Both the position numbers and the translations under genes were made by a program. From Mastigias papua (taxonomy: Eukaryota; Cnidaria; Scyphozoa; Rhizostomeae; Mastigiidae): a stretch of DNA of 64,000 nucleotides. The notes under the pieces are model-generated. The model was not told the DNA's origin. It made no database searches and saw only the letters and a list, made by a program, of their open reading frames with translations. Below, piece after piece: positions 51,901-64,000 of the stretch (its first letter is position 1; each line of letters starts with the position of its first letter). The stretch spans positions 9,432,889 to 9,496,888 of the forward strand of contig OZ025267.1 of assembly GCA_964019165.1 (NCBI GenBank), written 5' to 3'.

Positions 51901-54900
51901 TATCTTTAGGCTTATAACTAAATGACCAATTCTATTTCTTACTAAATCCACAACTTAAACTTGTCGATAAGTATGTAAACAAGTAAGTAAGCAACGAGAG
52001 TTTATGCTTTTTGGGCATTCCAGTCTAGTGACTTCTTTACCAACCTACTGTCAATCAAGGTTAACTGTCTGTCTGGCATTCAGCATATCATGCAGTTAGT
52101 CGGTAGTTCTGGAAAGCTAATACAAAGCTTTAAAAGCGTGTCAGAGTGGGGTTCGAACCGCGTAAACCCCGGTTGTAAAGAAGAGGTACACACATCTACA
52201 AGATCGCTGCACAACAAGGTATACTGCAATAGTCAACAGTTCCAAACTCAAACCAGCATTTGATGCAGACATACAATAGATGGATGCATCTTACTCAATA
52301 GTCTAATGATTGATAACCACATAACCGAATACAAAAACAGTTGATAAAGGAGTTGTATTTATACATCACAAAGAGGACAAGAATCCAGAAACAATCCTAC
52401 AGCAAATAAGATCAGCAGTTCTTCAGAAGTATCCTTCTATCATTAAGCGAGATCAAGTTCACTTTATGGGACCTAATTGTTTTAGAGATATCAATACTAG
52501 CTGACGAGGAATACACAGCAAACGTGCATTAGTGTAACTAGCTTGACACATGTCTTTTCTGAGAGCAAACCCAACCAGAAAATTCAAAACTGAATATTTT
52601 CTAACAATCTTATGCGCATACCTCTTTAAACCAATCAGTGGCACCAACTTTTTGCATCTAAAAAACAAATGAAATATCTTTAAATAACTCACTGTGTATG
52701 AAGCGATACGTCTGCAACCCTAGAATGCAATTCATGGAGGATATCAAATATCAGGGCCTGACTGCTCGTCAAAAACATTCTACAAGTACTAAATCCATCA
52801 TTTGTGCTTTTTTCAATTCCTTCCATTTTACTAACCCTAGGTGGAATAAATGTTTAGCTTCCCAAGAAGAAGCCTCAAGGCTCAATTCTTTCTTCTATTG
52901 TCTTGCTAGTTGCTCTAGTATAGTCATTTTGAAGTATCGATGAGTGACAGTAACACAAATGTATGCTAGTTTACTAAGTTTTTGTCACAACTTCTCTGCT
53001 GTCTAAAGCTTCGCTAGGCTCTAAGAAAGTTAAACTGTTTCTTCCTTGACTTCTAAACGCCTGATTACATAGAAGTTTTCAATCTCGTGGCTGAATTTCA
53101 ATGCATCTGACAGAGGTGAAAACTCCATTCCACCTTGCTACTCAATCCTTTGTAGATTTCAATTTTCAATTACATGGAGAAATTTCAAATCCATGGATGA
53201 AATAACACCCGGGGTTGACATTTCATCCAACCTTGAGCTAACCGAGGTGAAATCTTCAATGCGATAAATGCCCTTGCATTGGAAAGGTGAATGCTCATAT
53301 AATAGTAAACCCATTTCAACCACGGGGTTGAAACGCTTTTGACACATGCGCAATGAGCAATCGGTGATTCCCGAAAGAGGCTGTCTTCTTGTATGTAGAT
53401 AGCTTCATACCTTATTATTATTAGAAAATTATTTACAGTAGGCAAGTTAATATAATTAATATAGCTAGTATAATAGCTAATTGAAGCTTACTATTTACAA
53501 AAATTACAAATTAAAATTAATTACAATAAATGTGTATCAAATATTATAGACGATAAAACAATAAAATTAATTACAATGAATGGGTAAAATGAAAACAATT
53601 AAAACTAAAAGGATGACTCAGTATATAGGAACAACTATTTCAAGAGTCCAATCCGCGCAACGTCAGGTTTGCATAATCGGCAGTTGTATTTTGTATCTTT
53701 CCAAGTTTTAATCTTCTTTCTAAATATTGGGAGGCTAGAAGATGTTTTAATGTCGTTTGTAAGCTCTTGCCAGAGCTTGGTCCCATGTAGGCTGTACTTT
53801 CTATACCATAGCAATTTGTTTCTGGGTTTGGTAGCGAAATTCGTGATATGTTTCTGAGATTATAGCATGAGTTTCTTTCAGTAAAGATTTCTTTCATGAA
53901 ACTTGGGTTGAGATTATGTATAGTTTTATATATTTCTGTAAGAAGCAACAGCAGACTTTTATCATGGATAGACATCGAGTAGTCTTTTTCAAGAAGAGTT
54001 TGAAAGTTTGATTCATAGTCATCATAGGCAAGACGCAAAGATTTCTCATGAATTCTTTTACCCTATTGTTTGTCTGTCGATCACAAAACATCCAGATCAA
54101 AGGACAATAGCTAAGTTGTGATAAAATGAAGATGCGCATCGTCTGTTCTACTTGTTTATCATCCATGTAGTTGGAAATTCGGGATAAGGCATGTAGTTTT
54201 TGGTTAGCTTCTTTGCATATCGATTGTACGTGTCGTTTGAACGACAAGTTATTGTCAATACTTATACCAAGAAGTTACTGTTCTTTACAAGGTTTAGTAA
54301 TCGCACTATCTATTTCAAAAGATGTATCATTGTTGCTTTTACTAAAATTTATTAGATGGCATTTTTCCTCATTCAGTTTCATATAATTATTCTTAAACCA
54401 TTCTCTCATAATAACTACGTCTTGCTCTAGTGTTTTAATTGCCTGCTCGATGTCTTGTTCGATAACATATAGCGTTGTGCCATCAGCGTAATTGCATGCA
54501 CTGAGTTAACATTCAAAACTTAAGCTGCAAGTCTGCATTAAGAGGTCATTTTTCTTATTGGAATGAAAATAATTCATATGCTGGCGCACTTATTCATACC
54601 CGGGGTTGAAATACACATGATAGCAAATTTATTTCATCTCGGTCAAATGGGTTGAAACTCAGCCCCGTCCCCGGGGTTAAAAATTCCATGTAATCAAGCC
54701 TTAATGAGTACCAGGATAATTATTACAATGGATGTTGCCCCTTCGTAGTTGATCAACAAAACAGAAGAAACATTCACTATATACTGCTAAAAAAGACCTT
54801 CCATTGGCGTAAGATGAAATAAACCCTTCCTTTCTGTTCCTTCTCCCCTTCTTCCCCTCATTCCACCTTTCTTTTCCCCCTTTTTATTCTTCTTCTCCCC

Positions 54901-57900
54901 TATTTATTTTCTCTTCCTTTCCTCTTTTTTCCTTCTGGATGACTGAGCTTCCTACAAAGACATTTCGCGGCTTCGCACACTTTTCCACACATCTACTAGC
55001 ATCCAACTCCCGATTATTTCCACATTTCAACAAACACTCAAATAGCACCATAACGGCTCTCATAGAACAAACACTAAAGTAAAGATAGGTTGGGTCAACA
55101 ATTTGTATATCGCTCTATTGTCATACCGGAATTCTACATAAGCTGTGAAGTGGCATCAAATGCTATAGCTTCTACTGTAAAGTCATATGTGAAATAAAAA
55201 CTATAAAGTGGCATCAAATACCACTTCAAAACCATGAAATCGCTATAAAAGTCTGAACTAAAGATCTGCTAGAAAGCGTGGTACATCATTCAAAAAATCA
55301 CATCCCATGAGTAGCAATGGATTGAAAATCAGTAGGTAATTAAGAATATAAATTCTATGTAAAAAACAGGAATGTAGATTTCACGATTTCCTTCCGTGGC
55401 CCCTGACTAACGTTATTCACAACATTTAAGCAATCAACTACATCCTCTACGCTACTATCTTCAGCTGATAGCAAATATACGCAAAAAATGTTGAAAAGTG
55501 CAGATATTAATGAATGACTTGCAACTGAAGCAGCTGCTGTTGTGCATCCAGCGCAAAACGACCAATTCAATTTCAAAACAATGTTATCGTGTTGTGAGCT
55601 CAAAAATTCATGTACAAGCTAATGTGATTAAGTTTCCGTCTGTATGCGAGGACTGAGACAGACAATACACCCATCATACCGATTAGCTTAAAGTTGCACT
55701 GCAGATGCTAATTGTAAAGTCCAGAACGCGAAATATCGGATTCACGACGAATTGATTGAAGATATCTTCTATAGAACGGAATAATGTATCAAAATCAAAA
55801 TGCAACCCCATGATAGAAAAAGGTGGAAAGATGGAATAATGATCCACAGACATAATAGGAGAAACCAAAGTAGCCTCTTCCTCTAATAAGGTGATCTACT
55901 CAATATCAGAAAACTGTGAAATTCTATAAAAGACGTAAAAAATCAAGAAGACTCCCAAGCATGGTTTAATTTCTCTCGATTGAAAACAAGACAGTAAGAA
56001 GTCAGATATAAGTACCTAGAACATTGAAACCAGCCTGTCCATGTTCTTGTAGGGTAGGGTAGTTCCAGTAATAAGGGTGCAGGTTCTTTGCCTAGTCTCA
56101 TTCCTGCATACCATGTCTACCACAGTATGTTTTTAATGCTGCTGGAGTATCCATGAAAGTTGCTGATATGCAAAAACATGCTGAATTCATTTCTCAGTGG
56201 ATAAAGTTTGGAGCTTTTTATAACAAGCTTTCTTGAATATAAGGCTGAAAAGGTTCCAAGTAGTTGAAATCAAAACATAAAATTTGACGAAGTATGTTCT
56301 TCATAAATGAAGGCTCTTATGTGACAGTTTTTAATATATCTGCTGCTCTCAGACACTACTGTGCCTTCCAAATTGTAACTTGTCAAAGCTACCTTTACAC
56401 CTATCCCTACATTCATTCTATAACTAGTCCATATGCAATTGTTAGCAAAGAGTGACTATTCTAGAACAAACCAAAAGACGAACTGCTTAACAATTATCAA
56501 ATCTCTACGGTGGATGAAATAATTCATTTTCCAGCTTTTTTTCATGATACTGTAGTAAATTCGAAAGCAACTTCGAATCTATTCCCTCACAATAATGCAA
56601 ATCTACAGTGGTTGACACTCCCTTTTTTCAGACTCTTCAAATCCAATTGACAATTCCTTTGCTAAACTCTCCGGATTTAATCAACCGTTATCACATAAGA
56701 CGAGCCTTAATTAAAAATTGAAGAAAAAGTTGCAGGTATTTGAACAACTGAGGATACTGAATGCTACAGAGCAGTAGAAATAAGATAAAGTAAGCACAGC
56801 TGATAACGCTGATTAGGGAAAACCTAGCACAAACGTTTTGAGATTATGAATTAGCACAATTGACAAACAATGGAAGACCAACTTGGACGAAGTATGACTA
56901 AGGGACAAAGTTAAAAACTCTCTTTCCGAATTACCAGAAGCACGTAGATACAGAATATTCTTGAAAAATCGAAACGACGAACAACAAGGATACCACAACT
57001 GGATGTTAAGCTAAGATTCCCCATGATTGCATGACCTGATTTTGACTAACACACTACGGCATTATTATACTGTTTGTTGGTTGCTATTAAGGGAAGAGAG
57101 GCGCACGACTGCTTTAAACGTGAGGGTTGCTGCTACTCCATATTCCAAGATTATTTTGCTATTCTACATCGTAAAGGTATTCGACGGAAAAAGTTACAAA
57201 AAAGTTGAACATGAGAAATTAACATGTGATTTGTACAACAAAGCAGTGAATTAAGATCTCACGCTCTCACTATAATTTGCTGTTGTAGCCATTCTGCATC
57301 TTGTAGTCGCACTAATCAGGGATACAACTGAAAATGCTCTCGAGCGCTCCTCCTCACACACCTCTCTTAGGCTACGTTCACATAACTCCGTTTTCAAACT
57401 CCGCTCTTTAAATATCAAGTCAGGTGACACTAGCCAGTCTTTTTGTACAAAACGGAGCATAAAATGTTTTGTGCGTTCACACTGCTCTCAGAAACGGAGG
57501 AGAACTATCCATTGTTCTGGTTTACTCATTTTTGCACGTCTAACATTTACAATTGGCATAGTACCTTTGGCGCTAATACTATTATCACACCAATTGAAAG
57601 TCAATAACATATGATTTCTTCTTGCTTGATGAATGCCTGAACAATCGGTAGCTGCTACTACATTACACAGTAGAAATAGCAAAGATCTTCTGTATTCCAT
57701 CTTTCCAAGTTTTCACTTCGAATCATGCGATTGATGCGATTGATACAATTGATGCGACTGATGCGATTGATGCGATTGATGCGGTTAATGCAATTGATGC
57801 GATTGATGCGGTTGATGCGATTGAGTATGCACTTTGTGTAGTTGTCGTTGCTGTTGTTGCTGCAGCATTTTTGTTTTTATCCGTTTTTGTGCGTTCACAC

Positions 57901-60900
57901 AGATTGACAGCGTTGTCGAATACCTTCGTTTTTGTAAATATCCACTTTCAAGAGCGTTTTCATAATCTCCGTCCTACGTATTTTTGAGCGGAGTAGTGGG
58001 AACGACTTAGCAAAAACAGATATTTCTCTTTGTTTTTGCGCAATAAGGAGCAATGGGAATAAGGCAATAGGATGGTTTATAGAATCATATGCTCTTCTAA
58101 CGCACCATCAAAGAACTCAAAGAGATTGTAGCTACTAACCATGTTATATAATGATTATAAATTACTGAAACTTGACTGAATATCGCGATCGCGACAGAAT
58201 CTCGCCAGCAAAAGAAAAATCAGTTTCACAGTCTTGCTTGGTCTCTAGAGAATAAAGATCTTCCGCATCCGCTGTCATTTGACCCTACTGTGCACCTCAA
58301 CAGTATGCTCCCCTTGAGCTGAAAATTTAGCCAAATGGAAGTATACACTAATTGATGACCAAACTCAGTAACATTTGTCCATACACAAATACCAGTTGCT
58401 GGCAAAACAATAAATGTGAACTACAACCCTTTGCTAACGTAATCAGCTATCTGCTGACCGAAAGACTCGCCCACCTGTATATTAATACCACCTAATTCAA
58501 TGCATGTTTTACGACAATCGGCCAAAACTGCCTTCTTCTAGTATAGCTTGATGAACGAGTAGAATTTGCAAGAAAAGGGCACAGGTTCTCTTCAACCTCA
58601 ACAATGTGCACATAGCGCTGTGGAACCACTCTACCAAAGGAAATAAACTGGGAAATAAAGCTAAGTCGCATTTTTTATACATTCTGATGAGGTGCGTCCT
58701 ATACTTCAAAGTCCATTGCCAATAAACACAAAAACCTCAAGCATGTTCTGTCAAAACACTTTGCTTCACGAAAAATGTTATTGCCATAGATTGAACTGCA
58801 GATAAACCAGAAATCCTAAAATACTATTACAAACTTACATCACTTCCAACCGTTTGAGATGAAGATTCAGGCTCCTGCCATGCAACTTTCTGTTGAAGAT
58901 TTGATGGTGCGACAAAACTTGCTTTGTACTCGGTTTCTGACAAGCTGAAAAATGTATCAAGGTAATAAAAGATGCTAAATAACATATGTTTTGTCGCGTT
59001 CATTAATGATCACAGACATTCGGCCAAAGTTCAACAAACAGTGATTGTAAGTACACAGGGATACATAGTAAAACATATAAAAATGCTCAAAAAGATCTGG
59101 GAAACTAATAATTACACTGTATTAATGAGAGTTCCTATAGTCAAGCATAAATGATATTCCAGTGTTTGTCTCGACAGTTTCCCCACTTCCCTTCATTCCT
59201 GAAAGTCCAAAGCAACCAATTTTCTACTCAACATCGCTCGACTATTTTGGAATATCAAATGTCATTAATATTTGGCATCGAATGTTATCGCACATTGCAG
59301 CAAAGATTTCAAGCAGAAGCTTAAATCTACGCAAAGCCTCCTAGTTTTCCAAATTTAGAGATGCTTTCGGCCAATGTACAACGAAGTCCGCCACTCTTAA
59401 CTTTCTGCTAAGCTATTTAGAGCTAATAAAAATGCAATCAACATTTTAAGACAAAAATCATATGCTTAGATATTTTACTAGTCGTCAACACGACAATCTA
59501 TTCAACACCGCTGGTCTCTCCGATCCTAAACTTTAATAACCTCTCACTAAATAACATTTTTCTCCTGTCATGATCTGAGAGCCAACTTCATGCAGAGTGC
59601 TAGAACAATATATTCAGAATAAGATGTAAAAATAGAAGCTGTAAGCCATAACCAAATACTTCATAAACAACGGAACATAATAAACCACGAACCTTTGACT
59701 TCCGTGTGGAAAGAAGATTGGTTGAACATTTTTTGAATGGTGCAAAGACCGCTTCTCCGAACCAATTACTGAAAAAGAATCATCAGGACTTAACATAAAC
59801 ATGATAAAACCTTTCCTTTTTTGCCAAAAGACTCCATTATTTGCGATACTCAAGAATTTAGCTTATGTTGGATGCATCATTAGCGCGATTTCTGAAATAC
59901 ATCAGCCTCCTAGAACACAATCTCAATTCATAATTTAGAATTTTAAGTCCCAGAAAGACCGTGCCTTTCTACATTTAATGTATATATAGTGTCCAGTTTC
60001 TACAAATTTCCTAAGACAATGCTAGCCCCCATACTAGTCTCTTTTGCCGTTCTTTGAAATACAATACACCCTAAAAGTACAACCACTAAGATGGCAAGAA
60101 GCTACGAATGTCAGCCATGTTAGCCAACTAATGAGGCACCATAAAATGAAGGGCCAACTGGTACGATAGTTCTGGACATGAGCAACTGGAACAAGAAGCA
60201 TCTGACAGGAAAAGCGGAGTTCAAAATAGAACTAAACAAATTCAGTTTGCAAAGAAAATTATCCTGCTTACTTTCTTGGTCCTTTTGTTGGTTTTCAATA
60301 CTAGCTGCAACAGTCCTAAGCTCGAATTCAGGTTCTTTGAGAAGAGGATATTGCTTGAATTGCACTTGATATTCAGTTCTAAAGGGCTTGTACTTTCTTC
60401 CCTGTATATGCCCATCACTTTTGGGTTCCTCATCTTTGCTGATATCAGAAATGGGTATAGTATAACGCAGCTCTCTCTTCATTGGCTCCTTCCATGAGAA
60501 TTCTCTTCTATACTCGGTTGTCACAGGGTGACTGAAAGGGGGTGGTTCTATGTTCTGCAACTTCGCCTTAATTTGAAGACCTCTCTCAACCTATTGAAAA
60601 TATAAATTATTCAATATTACTATTACACAGTACCAGTAGGGCAAAACGCACCTTTAAATATATGTATTATACTACACTCAAATCTCCTACAAGATAAATT
60701 TCAAGAAACTAATAGGTCTAAGACGTGAATGATCTCACTATCTTTTCAAGGTCAGGTACTATGAGATTGTAGGTAAAACTAAATCAAACTGCTCATGCAT
60801 GCAGTCCCATCAGCTAGAGATAGTATTTGAAAGATAGTAGGCCTCCACAGCTAAGTTGAATTATGAAGCAAATTGAGCACTTGAACAAAACTCCCTAACC

Positions 60901-61379
60901 CGCTCATTTTGTCTTTTCTTTATTTCTCGCAAATCTCTTTTTCTTTGCTCCTTGGCAGGACTGAGTTTCTTCTTTTTTGATCTGCTCTCAATAGCTTCTT
61001 TTTTGTCCAATGATTCACTTTTGCTAAGTTTTTCTGTTTGGCCTTTTGATTCATAGGAATTCACAGGAAGTATCCGTTCAGTAGAGTCTGCTTTTTGAAC
61101 AGATTGCTCAAAATGTAATTTCTTCCTGACATTTTCTGGGCTATTTTGTATCTGTTCTTCAGCACTGCCACCATTGCCACCATTTACAGTCTCACTATCA
61201 CCAACACTTGTGCCATTTGGGTACTCAATTGTGCCAGTTCTCAAAAGATTATGATTGAAGACATAAGGTGATCTCCGCTTTCTTTGCATGGGTGGTTCAA
61301 GAGCTAAGTACCGCAAATTATCTGATTCTCTTCCTGCTACTATGTCTGCCATTGATGAATGAATTGCTATTGTTGCCCC
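48928..61379 (-). CDS. MDM1: MDM1 homologue, centriole/microtubule protein (5' end outside window)
   Basis: Five minus-strand exons join in phase: 61379-60900, 60590-60272, 59768-59693, 58944-58839 and 50127-48928 (stop). They give 726 aa; the first coding exon is not in the window. MDM1 hallmarks: the repeated motif Ser/Thr-Glu-Tyr-x-x-x-Phe (TEYRREFSW, TEYQVQFKQ, TEYKASFVA), PPMQRKRRSPY, LREKAQTYKERARATHYPT, which matches the LREKAEFYRKRVQGTHF stretch I recall from human MDM1, and the C-terminus LSDSSMSARD...RRRRDQFW, which matches its final acidic/Trp block. MDM1 binds microtubules and centrioles and restrains centriole duplication. A KEN tripeptide (VDKENKAP) in the last exon could be an APC/C degron. 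Human MDM1 is about 714 aa, so this protein is longer, mostly in the disordered last exon. The 8.7-kb last intron holds several transposon relics. Confidence 0.88.
51000..53050. other. Part of the long MDM1 intron, no exon supported
   Basis: Exon phases 58839 to 50127 join directly, so no exon is required here. It holds a tRNA-like fragment (52148-52225) and otherwise AT-rich sequence. Confidence 0.5.
52148..52225 (-). repeat. tRNA-like fragment, probably a SINE head
   Basis: On the minus strand GGTTCGAACCCCACTCTGAC carries a perfect box B (52159-52148) and a T-arm-like fold with the preceding GGGGTTTACGC. The 5' half does not form a convincing tRNA, so I favour a SINE or tRNA pseudogene over a working tRNA. 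Confidence 0.4.
53059..54700. mobile_element. Inverted-repeat element with a LINE fragment inside
   Basis: The left end GCCTGATTACATAGAAGTTTT and the complement of the right end GGCTTGATTACATGGAATTTT form imperfect terminal inverted repeats. Internal ggggttgaaa/ccggggttga words occur near both ends (about 53210, 53326, 54600, 54672). The middle, 53640-54500, is LINE sequence. The simplest reading is a MITE-like element into which a LINE copy later inserted. Target duplications are not clear. Confidence 0.5.
53640..54500 (-). pseudogene. 5'-truncated LINE reverse-transcriptase fragment
   Basis: Minus strand from 54500: CNYADGTTLYV (the catalytic YADD region altered to YADG), MREWFKNNYMKLNEEKCHL, a stop, then LSFKRHVQSICKEANQKLHA, FILSQLSYCPLIWMF and, after a frameshift, MRLAYDDYESNFQTLLEKD and NLRNISRISLP. 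This is the C-terminal half of a CR1-like reverse transcriptase, a different family from the one at 40.7-42.1 kb. Confidence 0.8.
54701..57366. other. Part of the long MDM1 intron, no exon supported
   Basis: A pyrimidine-rich stretch (about 54833-54930, on the plus strand) is the only feature I notice; the rest is AT-rich without coding signal. Confidence 0.45.
57370..58005. mobile_element. hAT-like MITE candidate
   Basis: The left end GCTACGTTCACATAACTCCG and the complement of the right end (TCGTTCCCACTACTCCGCTC) resemble each other and the usual ends of hAT-type MITEs. The 5-bp word CTTAG flanks both sides (57365-57369, 58006-58010), shorter than the 8 bp normal for hAT. The words ttttgtgcgttcacac recur inside at about 57467 and 57885. 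It contains a 9-bp tandem array. Confidence 0.4.
57724..57823 (+). repeat. 9-bp tandem array, unit gattgatgc
   Basis: About eleven imperfect units of ATTGATGCG with single-base variants (tgatacaatt, gcgactgat, gcggttaat). It lies within the hAT-like MITE candidate. Confidence 0.9.
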
Positions 61380-64000
61380 CTGTAAATACAATATAACAAT
61401 CTTCAACATACAGCAACAATCAAAAGAAACAGGCTCCCTGAAACTAAGACACAATAGTTTTGCAATTTAAGACATTCATATTTGTCAATTAATTTGGTAA
61501 GATATTCTGCCCAAAAGAAAACATTTATCCTCTAAGAGGTCATTCAGATGTGGTCAATATTTTTCAACCTAATTTTAATAAAAAGATAAAGAAAACAATT
61601 AAACAGAATGATATTTTTGTTGCCTTGGACCGTACAGGTATCTGGAAAACTGCATGCAAAGGGAAATGATACATTTCTGGGGGTGGTTTTCTGCAATAGT
61701 GAGGTTGAAATATAATGAAAAAGCACATAAACAATTTTTGGCTGCCAAATGTCTAGAAAATGCCATGAATGGTGTAGAAGTAGAAGCACTTTGCATTTGA
61801 AACAACTTACTAATTTACATCCATTCACAACGGACTTGCACAAACACCAAGCTCCAATTTGAAGATAACTTTGTAGATAAAAAATAGTAATAGAATAAAC
61901 AGCAATGTCAAATTTAATTATGGTTTTGACTGCCAATAGAACACAAAATTGTCTTGGGCATGTAATAACACAGTAATGCTTGTGAATGTATAAAATTTAG
62001 CAGTGCATAGGATGCAAACATTCTCAGCCCCCCCCCAACACAAACACACTTTACCAAACACCCCCTCTCCCCTCTGTGCTTATATAATATGTGAATAATT
62101 GAGACACACTTCCCAGCTCCTTGAGTGATGGAAGTTAAGCTGCTTTTAAGACTGTTCCGCAGAATATGCACTTTCAAATTCAGTATAAGTCCAGAGCACT
62201 CAAGTCTCACGCATAGGGCGCGAGAATCACGCATATACGTCATTTCTCACCCACACGCAAAACGAAAATAATGTCACGAATTCTTAATATATCCTTTTGT
62301 ATTCAATCACGGGGAGTATAAGGAAGCGATTGCCCCTGCTTTTGCAGAAAGATGATATTCTGGATCGCCATTAAATCGCATTGAGGGATTTCTCTTCGAA
62401 AATGTTCTCCTCATATCGCTCCATTGTATAGAATACATTATCTCCAAAAAATGTATACCGTCGGAAAATTTTATCACAGCTATATTGTATCAGATGTGGA
62501 TAGATAGAGGCACGAGCACGAGCTACATGCGGCTCTTTGAAAGTTAGTCTACGACTAGAGACACGTTTCTAAACTAATAACATTAATAAAGGAAATTTTT
62601 CTCACAATTAGAAGGGAGTGAAATTAATGTCTACTAGCAAATTTTACTTTAATATGACTTCACAATTTTTTCGTAGCAGCTCTATTACTTTTCATTACTA
62701 TTTGTAGCGACACAAGAAAGCTTTTTCTCTCGGTCCTGCCATTCTCTTGCCGCTCTCAGCCATCTGGTTCTTATAACGTGCTGCGATCATCCTAGAGGAG
62801 CGTGGCAACTCCTGCACTAAATAGTAATTCTGTGAGATTCTTCTCTACATATGCCTATTAAATGTAATGAAAATTTTATGGAAAATATTCCAGCAAGTTG
62901 AAATATCATTCCTGCCTCTCTGATAATCCTGCATCTTTCCATAACCTTTCACTAAACTACAAGGCTGAATGAATAAACCAACAATGAAAATACAAGGGGG
63001 AATAATATTTCTTATGTTTGCTCTCCAAGTCATACCCTGTACAAAAGTGAAGCAAAGAGTACTCTTCCCATTAGTAAGGAAAAGATGAAACACATAGCTA
63101 ACATGTTCACAGCATAGCTACTATGTTCACAATGAAATCGAGCATATTTCTCCCAATGCAACTGATATATCAAGAAATAACAGTCCATTGCATTCCACTA
63201 GAGATAGAATCTCCTAATAGATTCAATGCAATTTCACAAAGAATCGCTGGAACAACTAGGTCTAGTGAAAAAAGCTCAATATATGAGGAATAAATGATAC
63301 AATTACTTCAAAAACTGAACCAGACGACCGATTCCCCGATCTTAATTCAAATGAAAATGAACAAGACGTAAGTTAGAATCATGATGTTGAGTTTGAGATA
63401 CTTAAAGACATTTTTGGCTCATCTGCATTTGTCCGACATTTCTGTCCGAAATAGTCCGAAATCCTCAAATTTAGGTCCGAAAATGTTTGTCCGAACATTA
63501 AACGTCCGAAATCAAACTGTCCGAAATTTTTGGGAATTAATGTAGTTGTTGCAAAAATACCAAAGTTCCATGTGGCTAGTGCCAAGCATGGTATGAGGGA
63601 GATGTACTCTATGCCAAAGTAAAGGCCCTGGTCCAAGAAAAGTTTGCTTTAGGCTATGCCCCAAGACCCTGTTTACATCTTCTTCTGGCAACTTCATTTA
63701 CTTTCTCCAATCTACAGTATTTACTTGAGGATGTTCCCTCAAATCCACCTTCCTATACTTTATTGAAGCCTCCACCTTCAGAATCGTAATGCATATTGAG
63801 CAAAGCTGGACGACGTTAGAAGTGCCCAAAAAATTTTGGGACAAGACAGGGAATAAAATCTCACTCAAAATCAGTTTTGTAGCTTGAGAGCTCTGTAAGT
63901 CCCACATTTTATTCCAAATCTATGAATGGTGTTGAACAAGTTTGACCACAAAAACCTGCAAATAAACTATTGCATAATACAGTTACCTTTTTTATCTCTA
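61380..64000. other. MDM1 5' intron or upstream region, no further exon identified
   Basis: The MDM1 exon starting at 61379 has a clear acceptor (tttacag), so earlier coding exon(s) must exist. I find none of the expected Ser-Glu-Tyr-x-x-Asn-Phe start motif up to 64000, so the first exon is probably beyond the window. A tccgaaa repeat cluster lies at 63435-63530. Confidence 0.5.
63435..63530 (+). repeat. Cluster of gtccgaaa words
   Basis: Eight copies of gtccga[a/c] within about 95 bp, spaced 10-17 bases, with intervening tttct, tag, tttag and aaac. A decayed copy in the opposite orientation lies at 1595-1680. Probably the subterminal repeat region of an unidentified transposon; the copy here is clearly better preserved. 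Confidence 0.75.

Noticed and set aside
63983..64000. Possible exon end (AAAAAAG/GTAACT on the minus strand) as the missing MDM1 first exon
   Set aside because: Its open frame ends in a phase that does not join the exon starting at 61379, and too little sequence is available.

Overview
This is a eukaryotic, almost certainly metazoan, nuclear window: AT-rich, with spliced genes, GT-AG introns of up to about 8.7 kb, long microsatellites and many transposon relics. Three genes belong to animal families: a Notum-type carboxylesterase, a furin/PC1-type proprotein convertase and an MDM1 homologue. The reverse-transcriptase relics and an IS3EU-like DNA transposon resemble those abundant in cnidarians, so I suspect a cnidarian or similar invertebrate. 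That last step is inference.

Layout: a tRNA-derived SINE with perfect 16-bp target duplications (about 274-582). A single-exon plus-strand gene for a 1763-aa secreted protein ending in a Notum esterase domain (3051-8342). A poor stretch to 17.4 kb. A minus-strand gene I reconstruct from six phase-compatible exons (17397-23971, 3' end not found) that codes for an unrecognised protein with repeated Ser/Thr-x-Tyr-x-x-Asp-Phe/Tyr-type motifs. Its introns hold a LINE relic split by a MITE, a second related MITE, and an inverted-repeat DNA transposon; a second copy of that transposon lies just upstream of the gene. At 29.2-30.75 kb, (TA)n tracts alternate with three long near-perfect palindromes. 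The palindromes carry hammerhead-ribozyme cores, one of them with all three stems. Further LINE and MITE relics follow.

The two-exon convertase gene (39586-35048, minus) encodes 786 aa and has an insertion of roughly 120 residues inside its P domain. Between 40.6 and 46.8 kb lie a broken LINE, a broken hAT transposase and a pogo-like MITE. The minus-strand MDM1 homologue occupies 61379-48928, in five exons with the 5' end outside the window. Its longest intron holds a LINE fragment lodged in a terminal-inverted-repeat element and a second such element with a 9-bp tandem array.

Functionally, Notum is a secreted Wnt deacylase and the convertase a secretory-pathway processing enzyme. MDM1 is a centriole and microtubule protein, and the unknown gene may be another microtubule-associated protein. 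Nothing indicates co-regulation; this looks like ordinary gene neighbourhood in a repeat-rich animal genome. The most unusual content is the hammerhead/palindrome/TA cluster, the Notum extension and the P-domain insertion.
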